From Corynebacterium mucifaciens (lineage in GTDB: Bacteria; Actinomycetota; Actinomycetes; Mycobacteriales; Mycobacteriaceae), in contig NZ_JAAXPF010000003.1 in the NCBI RefSeq assembly GCF_012396315.1, positions 62,001 through 126,000 on the forward strand: a stretch of DNA of 64,000 nucleotides, given 5' to 3'. The notes under the pieces are model-generated. The model was not told the origin of the DNA, did no database searches, and saw only the letters and a list, made by a program, of their open reading frames with translations. The number at the start of each line of letters is the position of its first letter. Within the stretch, counting starts at the first letter, position 1. The translations under genes were made by a program, and so were the position numbers. This document shows, piece by piece, positions 48,760-57,157 of this stretch.

Positions 48760-48765
48760 ACTTTA
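48760..48765 (-). promoter_or_regulatory. -10 box for possibly leaderless DUF3068 gene
   Basis: TAAAGT on the minus strand lies 8 nt before ATG 48751. Confidence 0.4.
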
Positions 48766-48784
48766 CCGCACCCCAGATACGCGA

Positions 48785-48820
48785 AACCCCCTCCGGTCGC
48801 GGTTGCGACCGAAGGGGGTT
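48785..48820 (-). terminator. Intrinsic terminator of rplJ-rplL
   Basis: AACCCCCTCCGGTCGC and GCGACCGAAGGGGGTT pair over 16 positions with one mismatch around a GGTT loop. It is 22 nt after the rplL stop. Confidence 0.88.
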
Positions 48821-48842
48821 GTCGTCGATAAGCAAGGAGTGC

Positions 48843-49232
48843 TTACTTGAGGGTGACGGAAGCGCCAGCCTCTTCCAGCTTGGCCTTTGCAGCCTCGGCG
48901 TCGTCCTTGTTGGCGCCCTCGAGGATGGCCTTCGGTGCACCCTCGACCATTTCCTTGGCGTCCTTCAGGCCCAGGCCCGGAACCAGCTCGCGCACGACCT
49001 TGATCACGCCGATCTTCTTGTCGCCAGCGGACTCGAGCACGACGTCGAACTCGTCCTTCTCCTCAGCGGCATCCTCGCCGCCAGCGGCCGGAGCGCCTGC
49101 AGCTGCAACAGCAACCGGAGCGGCTGCGGTCACGTCGAAGACCTCCTCGAACTCCTTCAGGAACTCGGAGAGCTCGATGAGGGTCATTTCCTTGAACTGC
49201 TCAATGAGCTCGTCCTTGGTGAGCTTAGCCAT
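48843..49232 (-). CDS. rplL: 50S ribosomal protein L7/L12
   Basis: L7/L12 stalk protein, 129 aa. It has an N-terminal dimerisation domain ([20 protein letters not shown]), an Ala-rich hinge around residues 37-55, and the C-terminal factor-binding domain ([20 protein letters not shown]). It is 52 nt downstream of rplJ. Confidence 0.97.
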   Translation of the reverse strand: MAKLTKDELIEQFKEMTLIELSEFLKEFEEVFDVTAAAPVAVAAAGAPAAGGEDAAEEKDEFDVVLESAGDKKIGVIKVVRELVPGLGLKDAKEMVEGAPKAILEGANKDDAEAAKAKLEEAGASVTLK

Positions 49233-49284
49233 TGTGGCTTCCTTTCTGTTGGTGGGCGTTTATAGCCCGGGTGTAAACGTGTGT

Positions 49285-49806
49285 TTATGCGGCTTCCTGC
49301 TTGTCCTGCAGTGCAGCGACAAGGCGGGCCGTCTTGGACGCCGGAGCCTGGAACAGGCCGGCAGCCTTTGCCAAGGAACCCTGGAACGCACCAGCGATCT
49401 TTGCAAGGGTGGTCTCGCGGTTGTCCATCTCGGCCAGCGCGTCGATCTGGGAAGCGTCCAGGACGTTGCCGTCCATGTAGCCGCCCTTGATCACGAACGC
49501 GTCGTGGTCCTTGTTGAACTTCTTCATCACCTTCGCAGCGTCGACAGCCGCATCGCCCTTGATGAACGCGACAGCGGTCGGGCCGGTGAGAAGATCATCG
49601 AGACCCTCGATGCCCTGCTCGTTAGCAGCGATCTTGATGAGGGTGTTCTTGGCGACGTGGTACTCGACATCGAAGCCCATATCGCCGCGCAGCTGCTGCA
49701 GCTGGCCGACGGTCAGGCCACGGTACTCGGTGAGCACGATGGAGTCCGCCTCAGCGAACTTGTTCTTCAGCTCCGCGAGCTCAGCCGTATTCTTCGGGTT
49801 TGCCAT
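49285..49806 (-). CDS. rplJ: 50S ribosomal protein L10
   Basis: L10, 173 aa, base of the L12 stalk and usual autoregulator of rplJL. The EYRGLTVGQLQQLRGDM and AKNTLIKIAANEQGIEGLDD segments are typical; the C-terminal helix binds L12. A structured leader with a terminator-like hairpin lies upstream. Confidence 0.97.
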   Translation of the reverse strand: MANPKNTAELAELKNKFAEADSIVLTEYRGLTVGQLQQLRGDMGFDVEYHVAKNTLIKIAANEQGIEGLDDLLTGPTAVAFIKGDAAVDAAKVMKKFNKDHDAFVIKGGYMDGNVLDASQIDALAEMDNRETTLAKIAGAFQGSLAKAAGLFQAPASKTARLVAALQDKQEAA

Positions 49807-49896
49807 GACACACGCCTCCTTCCGATAACTTCATGTCCTTCAATCCGCCCGGAGCACTTTGCTTCTCGACGTCAGCTTCGCCTGTCGCCGTAGCAG

Positions 49897-50055
49897 CAAA
49901 AATGCCCCGTGCAGAAGCACGAGGCATACATGATGGTGTGCCACGTTTCTCCTGCGTGGGCCGATCCCTGGAGGGGGATACCTTCGACTCCCTTGCGGAA
50001 GTGACCGACGGTCTACGGTGAAACTTGAGCTCGGCCTTTGTAGGCCGTTCAAACT
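49897..50055 (-). ncRNA. Ribosomal L10 leader
   Basis: The transcript upstream of rplJ starts with a GGCCTACAAAGGCC hairpin near 50035-50048 and continues through CCGTAGACCGTCGGTC and GGTATCCCCCTCCAGGG, typical of the L10 leader to which L10(L12)4 binds. It ends in an intrinsic-terminator-like hairpin at 49902-49927. Autoregulation by attenuation is inferred. Confidence 0.7.
49902..49927 (-). terminator. Attenuator hairpin in the rplJ leader
   Basis: The transcript can pair ATGCCTCGTGC with GCACGGGGCAT (11 bp, one G-U) around a UUCU loop, followed by TTTTGCTGC. It lies 96 nt before the rplJ start. Confidence 0.75.
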
Positions 50056-50065
50056 TCGGTTGAGG

Positions 50066-50095
50066 ATACTAGCTGGTGGGCTTGCGTTAAGCCAA
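50066..50095 (-). promoter_or_regulatory. Predicted rplJL promoter
   Basis: On the minus strand TTGGCT (50095-50090), an 18-nt spacer and TAGTAT (50071-50066). Initiation would fall near 50059, just before the L10 leader. Confidence 0.5.
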
Positions 50096-50107
50096 ATCGC
50101 TTTGTTC

Positions 50108-50145
50108 TGTGGATAACGCGGTGGCGGCGGGGCGGGTTGTCCACA
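50108..50145. promoter_or_regulatory. Pair of inverted DnaA boxes
   Basis: TGTGGATAA (50108-50116, the complement of TTATCCACA) and TTGTCCACA (50137-50145) are both perfect DnaA-box forms facing each other across 20 bp. They lie between the rplJL promoter and the HNH gene. Confidence 0.5.
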
Positions 50146-50162
50146 GGTTTGGGTTGAGGGGG

Positions 50163-50190
50163 TTGTGCGCTGTCGCGTGTGCTTTAGCGT
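50163..50190 (+). promoter_or_regulatory. Promoter of leaderless HNH gene
   Basis: -35 TTGTGC (50163-50168), a 16-nt spacer and -10 TAGCGT (50185-50190), which ends 7 nt before ATG 50198. Confidence 0.55.
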
Positions 50191-50197
50191 GGCTGGC

Positions 50198-51283
50198 ATG
50201 AACCCGTTCGAGGCGTACATCGAGGCGCTGACCGCCACGTCCATAGAGACGCTGCGGCACTTCAACCTCGACATCGCCCTCGCCGCCGGCATGGCACCAC
50301 AGCGCGCCGGCGCATGGGCGGGCATGCAGGACATCTACTTCGGGGCGACAAGGTACACCCGCAAACAAGCCCTCGCGGCGCAGAAAGCCCGCGGGTTCTC
50401 GCTCGACGAGCTCGCCCTGATCGAACGCCGCATCAACGGCGTGAGCGATGCCGGTGAGCGGTGGCGGCTGCGCCTGGCACTGCTCGACGTCACCGGCGGC
50501 TACCGCGCCATCGAACACGCCGCCCGGGAGCTGGTGCCCGCCGACACGACACCAACAAAGAAGCAGGTTGCCTTCTCCGCCCCGAAAAACGGACGGGCGC
50601 GCATCACCATCGACACCACTGACCGCAACGCCGCCGACCTAGAACACCGCCTCATGCAAGGGGTAGACCCCGCCAAACCCTCAGCCGAGCAGATGGAGGC
50701 CGCGTTTTGGCGCATCGTGCGCGGTGACACCGGCGGCGTCGCCGCCGCCGCGCCCCGGCCGATCGTGATCGTGCCCATCCACGACCACGCGCGCATCCTG
50801 GCCGGTAACGGCGACGACGTGGTGCTCACCCTTACCGATGGCACCACCATGACCGGTGCCGAGTACCTCGCCGCCGAATTCGGTGAGGCGTTACAGGTCG
50901 CCGCCTTCCACCCAGAAGCCGGGGCGGTGAACCTGTACCGGGCGGACCGCTTCGCCAACCAGAAGCAACGCGACCTGGCCTCCATGGTGTCCCCGGTGTG
51001 CGCGTTCCCGGGGTGCAGGCACGGCGCCTACGGCTGCGAGATGCACCACGTGCGCCCCTGGAAACACGGCGGGGCGACCAACCTGGACAACCTCGCACCG
51101 CTGTGCAGGTACCACAACCGCGTCAACGACGACGACCCGCGCACAACCAAACGCGGCCGCATCGAAATGATCAGGGGCGCACCCTGGTGGGTATCCCCGC
51201 ACGGGAACCGCGTGAAGAGCACTGACCGCGGCGCCCTCGACCAACTCTTCGGCAACGCAAAACGCCCCAGCCAGAACGGCTGA
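50198..51283 (+). CDS. DUF222 / HNH endonuclease family protein
   Basis: The 361-aa protein has an N-terminal DUF222-type helical region and a C-terminal HNH nuclease domain: VCAFPGCRHGAYGCEMHHVR and HGGATNLDNLAPLCRYHN, with paired cysteines, the His-His of MHHVRPW and the final HN. These genes are repeated in many corynebacterial and mycobacterial genomes (13E12-like family), and their role is unclear. It lies between rplA and rplJ on the opposite strand, interrupting the usual rplKAJL order. ATG 50198 fits a leaderless promoter. Confidence 0.85.
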   Translation: MNPFEAYIEALTATSIETLRHFNLDIALAAGMAPQRAGAWAGMQDIYFGATRYTRKQALAAQKARGFSLDELALIERRINGVSDAGERWRLRLALLDVTGGYRAIEHAARELVPADTTPTKKQVAFSAPKNGRARITIDTTDRNAADLEHRLMQGVDPAKPSAEQMEAAFWRIVRGDTGGVAAAAPRPIVIVPIHDHARILAGNGDDVVLTLTDGTTMTGAEYLAAEFGEALQVAAFHPEAGAVNLYRADRFANQKQRDLASMVSPVCAFPGCRHGAYGCEMHHVRPWKHGGATNLDNLAPLCRYHNRVNDDDPRTTKRGRIEMIRGAPWWVSPHGNRVKSTDRGALDQLFGNAKRPSQNG

Positions 51284-51287
51284 GGCG
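51263..51287 (-). terminator. rplK-rplA terminator overlapping the HNH 3' end
   Basis: CGCCCCAGCC (51263-51272) and GGCTGAGGCG (51278-51287) form a 10-bp stem (one G-U on the minus transcript), followed by TTTTGCGTT. The left arm encodes the last HNH codons. Confidence 0.75.
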
Positions 51288-51302
51288 TGAGGCGGGGATG
51301 AA

Positions 51303-52013
51303 CTATGCCTTGGTGGCGTAGTTCTTCTCCACGGAGGTGTCCACCGGCACACCCGGGCCCTGGGTGGCGGAGACGGTGATCTTCTTCAGGTAGATGCCCT
51401 TGGCGGACGCCGGCTTCAGGCGGATGACCTCATCCAGGAGCGCGCCGTAGTTCTCGGCGAGCTGCTCCGGGGTGAAGGATGCCTTGCCGATGATGGCGTG
51501 CAGGTTGGACGCCTTGTCCACGCGGAAGGCGATCTTGCCGCCCTTGGAGTCCTGGACAGCCTTGGCGACGTCCGGGGTGACGGTGCCGGTCTTCGGGTTC
51601 GGCATCAGACCACGCGGGCCGAGCACGCGGGCGACGCGGCCGACCTTGGCCATCTGGTCCGGCGTAGCGATAGCCACGTCGAAGTTGAGCTGGCCGGCGT
51701 TGATCTGCTCGATCAGCTCGTCGGTGCCGACGATGTCAGCGCCTGCCTCCTGCGCCCGGGTGGCGTTCTCGCCCTCGGCGAAGACGGCGACGCGGACGGT
51801 CTTACCGGTGCCGTGCGGCAGGTTGACGGTGCCGCGGACCAGCTGGTCGGCCTTGCGCGGGTCGACGGACAGACGCATTGCAACGTCGATGGTGGCGTCG
51901 TACTTGTCGGAGGAGGTCTCCTTCGCAAGAGTGACGGCGTCGAGCGGGTGGTAGACGCTGTCGCGGTCCACCTTGGCCAGCTGCTCGATGTAGCGCTTGG
52001 ATTTCTTAGCCAT
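51303..52013 (-). CDS. rplA: 50S ribosomal protein L1
   Basis: L1, 236 aa, forms the L1 stalk and in E. coli represses rpl[22 protein letters not shown] and [17 protein letters not shown] are diagnostic. The start at 52011-52013 ([12 protein letters not shown]) is 77 nt after rplK. Confidence 0.97.
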   Translation of the reverse strand: MAKKSKRYIEQLAKVDRDSVYHPLDAVTLAKETSSDKYDATIDVAMRLSVDPRKADQLVRGTVNLPHGTGKTVRVAVFAEGENATRAQEAGADIVGTDELIEQINAGQLNFDVAIATPDQMAKVGRVARVLGPRGLMPNPKTGTVTPDVAKAVQDSKGGKIAFRVDKASNLHAIIGKASFTPEQLAENYGALLDEVIRLKPASAKGIYLKKITVSATQGPGVPVDTSVEKNYATKA

Positions 52014-52090
52014 GTTGGGTTCCTTTCCGGAGTTGTGGTGAGCGGGCCTGGCTTGCGGCCCTGCCACGTGAAGCGTCGATGCGCTTCGGT

Positions 52091-52519
52091 TTACTTCTCA
52101 ACCTCGATGCCCATGGAGCGGGCGGTGCCGGCGATGATCGCGGCGCCTGCCTCGATGTCGCGGGCGTTGAGGTCGTTCTTCTTGGTCTCGGCGATCTCCT
52201 TGCACTGATCCCAGGTGACCTTGCCAACCTTGTCAGTGTGCGGGACGCCGGAGCCCTTCTGCAGGCCAGCGGCCTTGAGCAGCAGCGACGCCGCCGGCGG
52301 AGACTTCAGCACGAAGTCGAAGGAGCGGTCCTCGTAGACCGTGATCTCCACCGGGACGATGTTGCCGCGCATGGACTCGGTGGCGGCGTTGTACGCCTTG
52401 GTGAACTCGACGATGTTCACGCCGTGCGCACCCAGTGCCGGGCCCACCGGCGGAGCCGGGTTTGCCATGCCAGCCTCGATCTGCAGCTTGATCAGGCCAG
52501 TGACCTTCTTCTTAGCCAT
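52091..52519 (-). CDS. rplK: 50S ribosomal protein L11
   Basis: L11, 142 aa, at the GTPase-associated centre. [35 protein letters not shown] and the C-terminal [19 protein letters not shown] segment are typical. It follows nusG after 170 nt and has a possible promoter of its own at 52653-52682. Confidence 0.97.
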   Translation of the reverse strand: MAKKKVTGLIKLQIEAGMANPAPPVGPALGAHGVNIVEFTKAYNAATESMRGNIVPVEITVYEDRSFDFVLKSPPAASLLLKAAGLQKGSGVPHTDKVGKVTWDQCKEIAETKKNDLNARDIEAGAAIIAGTARSMGIEVEK

Positions 52520-52623
52520 CGAATTACCTCCTAGTTACAGCGCCTGCGGCCACGATGAGCTGCCGCGGGGCTTCCGGATGCCGGGGTTGAATCCAGCCAC
52601 CGGGGATGTGAAGAAACGAAAAC

Positions 52624-52647
52624 GTCGCGCGTGCGGGCACGCGCGAC
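52624..52647 (-). terminator. Terminator-like hairpin between nusG and rplK
   Basis: GTCGCGCGTGC and GCACGCGCGAC are a perfect 11-bp inverted repeat around two bases, followed on the transcript by GTTTTCGTTTCTT. It lies 42 nt after the nusG stop. Confidence 0.8.
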
Positions 52648-52652
52648 GAGAC

Positions 52653-52682
52653 AGAATACGCCGGAACGACGTCGAGAAGCAA
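52653..52682 (-). promoter_or_regulatory. Possible rplKA promoter
   Basis: On the minus strand TTGCTT (52682-52677), an 18-nt spacer and TATTCT (52658-52653). The -35 overlaps a copy of the GCTTCTCGACG 11-mer. Initiation would fall within the hairpin at 52624-52647. Confidence 0.4.
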
Positions 52683-52689
52683 AACGCTG

Positions 52690-53697
52690 CTACATGATCC
52701 GCTCGATCTGGTCTGCGGTGAGCTCGACCGGGGTTTCGCGGCCAAAAATCGACACCAGCGCCTCGATCTTGCCCGTCTCCGGGTCGATCGCATTGATGGT
52801 CGCGGACACGGACGCCAGCGCGCCGGAAAGGATGGTCACGGCCTCGCCGACCTCGTAGTCGTGCGCGACCTTCTTCGGCGCTTCGTCCTCCGGCATGGCC
52901 ACCACGGTCTCGCCCTCGGCGTTAACCTCCGGCTTCGCGCCGGTTGCGGCGGACTTAGGCAGCAGGAACTTTGCGACGTCACGGTGCTTGACCGGCGTGG
53001 CATTACCTTCGTTGCCCACGAACGAGGTCACGCCCGGGGTCTCGCGGACCACGGACCACGCGGCGTCGTTCATGTCCATGCGCACGAGCACGTAGCCCGG
53101 CAGAAGCTTGCGCTTGACCAGCTTCTTCTTGCCGTCCTTGTTCTCGATGGCCTGCTCGATGGGCACGACCACCTCGTAGATGGAGTCCTCGACCTCGAGG
53201 GTCTGGGCGCGCATCTCGAGGTTGGTCTTCACCTTGTTCTCGTAGCCCGAGTAGGACTGGATGATGTACCACTCGCCCGGCTGCTTCTTCAGCTCGCGGG
53301 TGTACTCGCGCAAGCGGCGCTTGTACTCGCTGTCGTCGGCTTCGGACTCCGCGTCAGCCTCTGCGGATTCCGCCGCGGCGAGGTCGGTTTCCTGGATCGG
53401 CTCCTCGACGACGTCCTCGTCGTCAGCCTTGTCAGCGTCGCCCTCGAGCTCCTCGGCCGCCGCTTCCGCACTGTCGGTTTCGACGGCGGCCTGAGCGATG
53501 TCCTCGACTTCAGCGTCGGTAAGGCTCGTACTGTCGCCCTCCTCGTCGGAGGAGTCACCTTCCTCAGTGCCGGCCGGGTCGTCGTCTCCGCCGTTGTACG
53601 CGGGATCGGTGGAAGGCTGCACCGGCGAGCCTTCTTCGATCATTTCCTGCTCGTTCATCTCCAGAGCACCGTTGACGTCTTTGTTCGCCTCAGCCAT
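52690..53697 (-). CDS. nusG: Transcription termination/antitermination factor NusG
   Basis: The 335-aa NusG binds RNA polymerase and links it to Rho or S10. The NGN domain begins near residue 142 (EWYIIQSYSGYENKVKTNLE), and a KOW domain follows at about 280-335. The first 120 residues are an acidic Glu/Asp/Ala-rich extension, common in actinobacterial NusG and probably disordered. It lies 112 nt downstream of secE, behind a hairpin. Confidence 0.96.
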   Translation of the reverse strand: MAEANKDVNGALEMNEQEMIEEGSPVQPSTDPAYNGGDDDPAGTEEGDSSDEEGDSTSLTDAEVEDIAQAAVETDSAEAAAEELEGDADKADDEDVVEEPIQETDLAAAESAEADAESEADDSEYKRRLREYTRELKKQPGEWYIIQSYSGYENKVKTNLEMRAQTLEVEDSIYEVVVPIEQAIENKDGKKKLVKRKLLPGYVLVRMDMNDAAWSVVRETPGVTSFVGNEGNATPVKHRDVAKFLLPKSAATGAKPEVNAEGETVVAMPEDEAPKKVAHDYEVGEAVTILSGALASVSATINAIDPETGKIEALVSIFGRETPVELTADQIERIM

Positions 53698-53755
53698 GGT
53701 TCATCTCCTTAGTGGTTCAAATGTGTGCGCCCCAGGGTACCGGGGCAAAAATTAT

Positions 53756-53785
53756 CCCGCCTTCCTCGGCGACCGAGGTGGCGGG
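53756..53785 (-). terminator. Terminator-like hairpin between secE and nusG
   Basis: CCCGCC/GGCGGG outer arms and CCTCGG/CCGAGG inner arms with a 3-nt loop. On the transcript ATAATTTTTGCC follows. It lies 24 nt after the secE stop and could reduce read-through into nusG. Confidence 0.7.
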
Positions 53786-53809
53786 AAACGTTGTGGTTTC
53801 AGATTGTAC

Positions 53810-54130
53810 CTAGCGGATGAAGATCCAGCGAATCACCCACGAGGACAGCGCATCCACGCCCCACACGAAGACGGTGAGCACGAGCAGGAACGCGAACACG
53901 ATGAGGGTGTAGTTCAGCATCTGCCTACCAGTCGGCCAGATGACCTTCTTCATCTCGGAGACGACTTCGCCCGGGAAGGTGGCGACGCTGGAGCCGCCCT
54001 TATCCTCCGCGTTCACGTCTGCGACGGGCGCGCGCTTTGCGTCTTGCCCCTCGGTGGAAACAGGAGAAGCCCCGCGCAGCTGACGCTTACCGGTCGGCTG
54101 TGCGGGGTTTTGACCGCTGGGGTTAGTCAC
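53810..54130 (-). CDS. secE: Preprotein translocase subunit SecE (GTG start)
   Basis: SecE, 106 aa, clamps SecY in the membrane channel. The conserved VVSEMKKVIWPTGRQML amphipathic helix is followed by a single membrane helix (YTLIVFAFLLVLTVFVWGVD). The first 45 residues are a polar cytoplasmic extension. The start is GTG at 54128-54130. tRNA-Trp lies 21 nt upstream. Confidence 0.95.
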   Translation of the reverse strand: MTNPSGQNPAQPTGKRQLRGASPVSTEGQDAKRAPVADVNAEDKGGSSVATFPGEVVSEMKKVIWPTGRQMLNYTLIVFAFLLVLTVFVWGVDALSSWVIRWIFIR

Positions 54131-54151
54131 TCAAACTCCTCCAGGTTGTTT

Positions 54152-54227
54152 TGGCAGGGGCGACAGGACTCGAACCTGCAACCTACGGTTTTGGAGACCG
54201 TTGCGCTACCAATTGCGCCACGCCCCT
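54152..54227 (-). tRNA. tRNA-Trp (CCA anticodon)
   Basis: A 76-nt cloverleaf with acceptor AGGGGCG/CGCCCCT, anticodon loop CTCCAAA (anticodon CCA), T-loop TTCGAGT and an encoded 3' CCA. It lies immediately upstream of secE, a common arrangement. Confidence 0.96.
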
Positions 54228-54290
54228 AGGGCACTTGGACAGTGCGCCTAACCCTACCACGGAGGCCTTCCGGCTCCCGCGTGAGGTGAG

Positions 54291-54362
54291 TAGCGATGGA
54301 GAGAATTGAACTCTCGACACAGCGATTATGAGTCGCTTGCTCTACCACTGAGCTACACCGCC
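54291..54362 (-). tRNA. tRNA-Met (CAT anticodon, elongator type)
   Basis: About 72 nt, with acceptor GGCGGTG/CATCGCT (two wobble pairs), anticodon loop CTCATAA and T-loop TTCAATT. It has no encoded CCA. The first acceptor pair is G-U, unlike the C-A mismatch of an initiator, so elongator tRNA-Met is preferred. Confidence 0.93.
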
Positions 54363-54411
54363 ATGTGCTCGCCTGCGCTCTCCCATGTGGGACAGCCCTA
54401 GCAAACAACAG

Positions 54412-54484
54412 AGCCCCCTGACAGAATCGAACTGTCGACCTTTTCCTTACCATGGAAACGCTCTGCCGACTGAGCTAAGGGGGC
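54412..54484 (-). tRNA. tRNA-Thr (GGT anticodon)
   Basis: A 73-nt cloverleaf with acceptor GCCCCCT/AGGGGGC, anticodon stem TTTCC/GGAAA enclosing ATGGTAA (anticodon GGT), and T-loop TTCGATT. CCA is not encoded. Confidence 0.94.
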
Positions 54485-54631
54485 ACAGCCTCTGTGTTGT
54501 GGATCCGCGCCTTCGCGCTGACCCGCTCCGTTGAAGCCTTGGAAAGATTAACCCGATGTTGTTTTTAAACACAAATCGCCTGGCTAATACGGTTTTTCAC
54601 GGGTTTCAAGACAGCACTCCCCCCGCACGAC

Positions 54632-54662
54632 AAAACCCCGCCGGTGAAACCGACGGGGTTTT
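54632..54662 (-). terminator. Intrinsic terminator after tRNA-Tyr
   Basis: AAAACCCCG (54632-54640) and CGGGGTTTT (54654-54662), with inner pairing CCGGT/ACCGA-like. It has a T-run and ends 7 nt after the tRNA-Tyr 3' end. The 150-nt stretch from here to tRNA-Thr has no gene. Confidence 0.85.
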
Positions 54663-54669
54663 ACGTTTG

Positions 54670-54751
54670 TGCCAGGTAGAAGATTCGAACTTCTGAAGGC
54701 AATGCCGGCGGATTTACAGTCCGCTCCCTTTGGCCGCTCGGGCAACCTGGC
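54670..54751 (-). tRNA. tRNA-Tyr (GTA anticodon)
   Basis: An 82-nt tRNA with a long variable arm, acceptor GCCAGGT/ACCTGGC, anticodon loop CTGTAAA (GTA) and T-loop TTCGAAT. No encoded CCA. Confidence 0.95.
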
Positions 54752-54815
54752 AAGCACGTTCAAAGTGCGGGATTTACTCTACAACACCGCACCGCAGTTC
54801 AAGCAAATCCGCTGG

Positions 54816-55841
54816 TTACCCCACGCGTTCGACGGTCAGGCGCGTCATGGCGCGAAGCGCCTCGCGCGCCGCCCCGGCCGGCAGCGCGTCAAGCTCGCGT
54901 TCCACGTCCTCGACGTAGCCGCGCACCGTCTCCAAGGCGCGCTCTCGCCCGCGGGTCTGCCCCAGGAGCTCCAGCGCCCGCTGCACGTCCGCGTCGTCCG
55001 TCAGGGGGCCCGTGAGGAGCCCTCGCAGCTCCTCGCCGGCGGGGGAATCGTCCTCGAGCGCGTAGAGCACCGGCAGGGTGAACACGCCCTCGCGTAGGTC
55101 GGTGCCCGGGGTCTTTCCCGACTGCTCCGGGTCGGAGAAAATGTCGATGATGTCGTCGACAATCTGGAAGACCATGCCGACGCCGTCGCCGATGCGGGCA
55201 CAGCGCTGCACGGTCTCCTCGTCAGCGCCCGCATGCCGCGCGCCCAGGTACGCGGCAGAGGAGATGAGCACGCCCGTCTTTCCCTCGATGACCTTCAGGT
55301 AGTGCTCCACCGCGTCCCCGCCGCCGGCGCCCTGCGCCCCGACGGTCTCGCGCATCTGGCCGGTGACCAGCTGGGCGAACGTGTCGGCGAAGTGGGCGAC
55401 GGTGTCCAGGTCCATCAGCGCCATCTGCCGCGAGGCGTGCGCGAAGAGGATGTCGCCGGCGAGGATAGCCACGGTGTTGTCCCAGCGCGCGTTGGCCGAC
55501 TCGACGCCGCGGCGGCGCTCCGCCTCGTCCATCACGTCGTCGTGGTACAGGGTGGCCAGGTGCACCATCTCCGTCACCGCCGCGCCGCGGATGACGTTCT
55601 CGGCGTCGGGGTGGGGGCCGAATTCGCTGCACAGCAGCGCCACCATCGGGCGGAACCGCTTGCCCCCAGCCTTGGCCAGGTGGGTGACTTTGTCGGTGAG
55701 GAAGCTCTCCCCGCGGTTGAGCTCCGCCATCAAGAGCTCCTCCACCGCCTCGAGCCCCGCGTTCAGCCGGGCGTTGAGCGCGCCGTCGCCCAGGTCCATG
55801 TTGAATCCGCGGCGCGGTGACGGGAGGGTGCCGTACGTCAT
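54816..55841 (-). CDS. Polyprenyl diphosphate synthase (menaquinone side chain)
   Basis: The 341-aa all-trans prenyltransferase builds the long isoprenoid tail, probably for menaquinone. It has GGKRFRP (59-65), the first aspartate-rich motif DDVMD (101-105), GKTG near 187-190 and the second motif DDIID (229-233). Chain length cannot be read off reliably. ATG 55839-55841 has an AAGGA ribosome-binding site 8 nt before it. It is divergent from menJ (95-nt spacer), and menaquinone genes follow. Confidence 0.9.
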   Translation of the reverse strand: MTYGTLPSPRRGFNMDLGDGALNARLNAGLEAVEELLMAELNRGESFLTDKVTHLAKAGGKRFRPMVALLCSEFGPHPDAENVIRGAAVTEMVHLATLYHDDVMDEAERRRGVESANARWDNTVAILAGDILFAHASRQMALMDLDTVAHFADTFAQLVTGQMRETVGAQGAGGGDAVEHYLKVIEGKTGVLISSAAYLGARHAGADEETVQRCARIGDGVGMVFQIVDDIIDIFSDPEQSGKTPGTDLREGVFTLPVLYALEDDSPAGEELRGLLTGPLTDDADVQRALELLGQTRGRERALETVRGYVEDVERELDALPAGAAREALRAMTRLTVERVG

Positions 55842-55936
55842 AGATAACGTCCTTGCAGGTTGGATGGGCCCATGTATAACGCACTAACCGTAGCCCAATT
55901 ACCCCGCCCCGTACACCAGCGGGTGGCGCTGGCAGA

Positions 55937-57157
55937 ATGTGGCACGTGAATGAGTTTGTCGACCTCGTCGTTGTCGGCGCGGGCCCAGCCGGCTCCGCCG
56001 CCGCCATCGCCGCCCAGCGAGCCGGTTTGCGCACACTGCTTCTCGACGCCCAGGGCCCCCGCCGCGACAAGACCTGCGGGGACGGGTTGACGCCTCGCGC
56101 CGTCGACACGCTGCACCGCTTCGGGCTCGACGTGCCCGCCTACCGCAACCGCGGCCTGAAGCTGCACGGCTTCGGCGGCGACGTGGTGGCGCCGTGGCCC
56201 CGCGGCGAGGGTTCCGCGTCCCCGCGCGCCACCTTCGACGCGATGCTTGTCGACGCCGCTTCGCGCGCCGGCGCCGACGCGCGCCAGAACACCGCCGCAA
56301 CGGGCGTGCAGTTCGACGGGTCCGCGATTAGCGCCGTCGAGACGACGGGCGGGGTGGTCCGCACCCGCTGGGTGGTGGTGGCGGACGGGGTGCGCTCGCC
56401 CTTCGGCAAGCTCCTGGGCCGCCAGTGGCACCGCGGGCAGGTCTACGGCATCGCGGCGCGTTCGTACTGCGCCTCACCATTTGCTAACGAGCCGTGGATG
56501 CACTCGCACGTGGAGCTGCGCGACGCGGACGGCGAGATCCAACCCGGCTACGGATGGATTTTCCCGCTCGGCGACGGGCACGTGAACCTCGGCTGCGGCG
56601 CGCTGTCCACGGACGCCCGGCCGGCGAAGGTGAACACAAAGAAGCTGCTGTCCCTCTACGCTTCCCAGCAGCGCGAGCAGTGGCAGCTCGGCCCGGAGCA
56701 GGACGTGGCGTCCGCGCTGCTGCCCATGGGCGGCGCGGTGTCGAACGTGGCGGGGCCCAACTGGGCGCTTGTCGGTGACGCGGCGGCGTGCGTGAACCCG
56801 CTCAACGGCGAGGGCATCGACTACGGGCTCGAAACGGCCGTGCTGGCCGTGGAGCTGATTGCACAGGGCGGCGATCTCACCCTGGCCTGGCCGGCACTGT
56901 TGCGCGAGTACTACGGCGACGCGTTCACGCTCGCGCGCACGCTGGCTCGCCTGCTCACCTACCCGCAGTTTTTGCCGCTCGCGGGCCCGGTTGCGCTGCG
57001 GGGGCTGGGCGGGAAGTACCTGATGCCGGCTGCGGCGCGCCTGATGGGCAACCTGGTCACCGATGAGGACCGCGACCTCGTGGCCCGCGCCTGGCGGGTG
57101 GCTGGAAAGGGCGCGCGGGCGGCCGCGCACGGCCAGCCCCTGTGGGACGCGCGCTAA
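55937..57157 (+). CDS. menJ: Menaquinone reductase MenJ (geranylgeranyl reductase family)
   Basis: The 406-aa FAD-dependent reductase probably saturates one isoprene unit of menaquinone, as mycobacterial MenJ does. The FAD motif [20 protein letters not shown] is at about 11-30, [13 protein letters not shown] follows, and the second FAD motif [20 protein letters not shown] comes later. The start may be ATG 55937 or GTG 55946; a CAGAAT box 7 nt before the GTG favours the latter as a leaderless start. It converges with menG, with a 4-nt stop overlap. Confidence 0.88.
   Translation: MWHVNEFVDLVVVGAGPAGSAAAIAAQRAGLRTLLLDAQGPRRDKTCGDGLTPRAVDTLHRFGLDVPAYRNRGLKLHGFGGDVVAPWPRGEGSASPRATFDAMLVDAASRAGADARQNTAATGVQFDGSAISAVETTGGVVRTRWVVVADGVRSPFGKLLGRQWHRGQVYGIAARSYCASPFANEPWMHSHVELRDADGEIQPGYGWIFPLGDGHVNLGCGALSTDARPAKVNTKKLLSLYASQQREQWQLGPEQDVASALLPMGGAVSNVAGPNWALVGDAAACVNPLNGEGIDYGLETAVLAVELIAQGGDLTLAWPALLREYYGDAFTLARTLARLLTYPQFLPLAGPVALRGLGGKYLMPAAARLMGNLVTDEDRDLVARAWRVAGKGARAAAHGQPLWDAR

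Noticed and set aside
54152..54751. tRNA cluster as an integration site
   Set aside because: No integrase, direct repeat of a tRNA 3' end or foreign-looking gene lies beside any of the four tRNAs.
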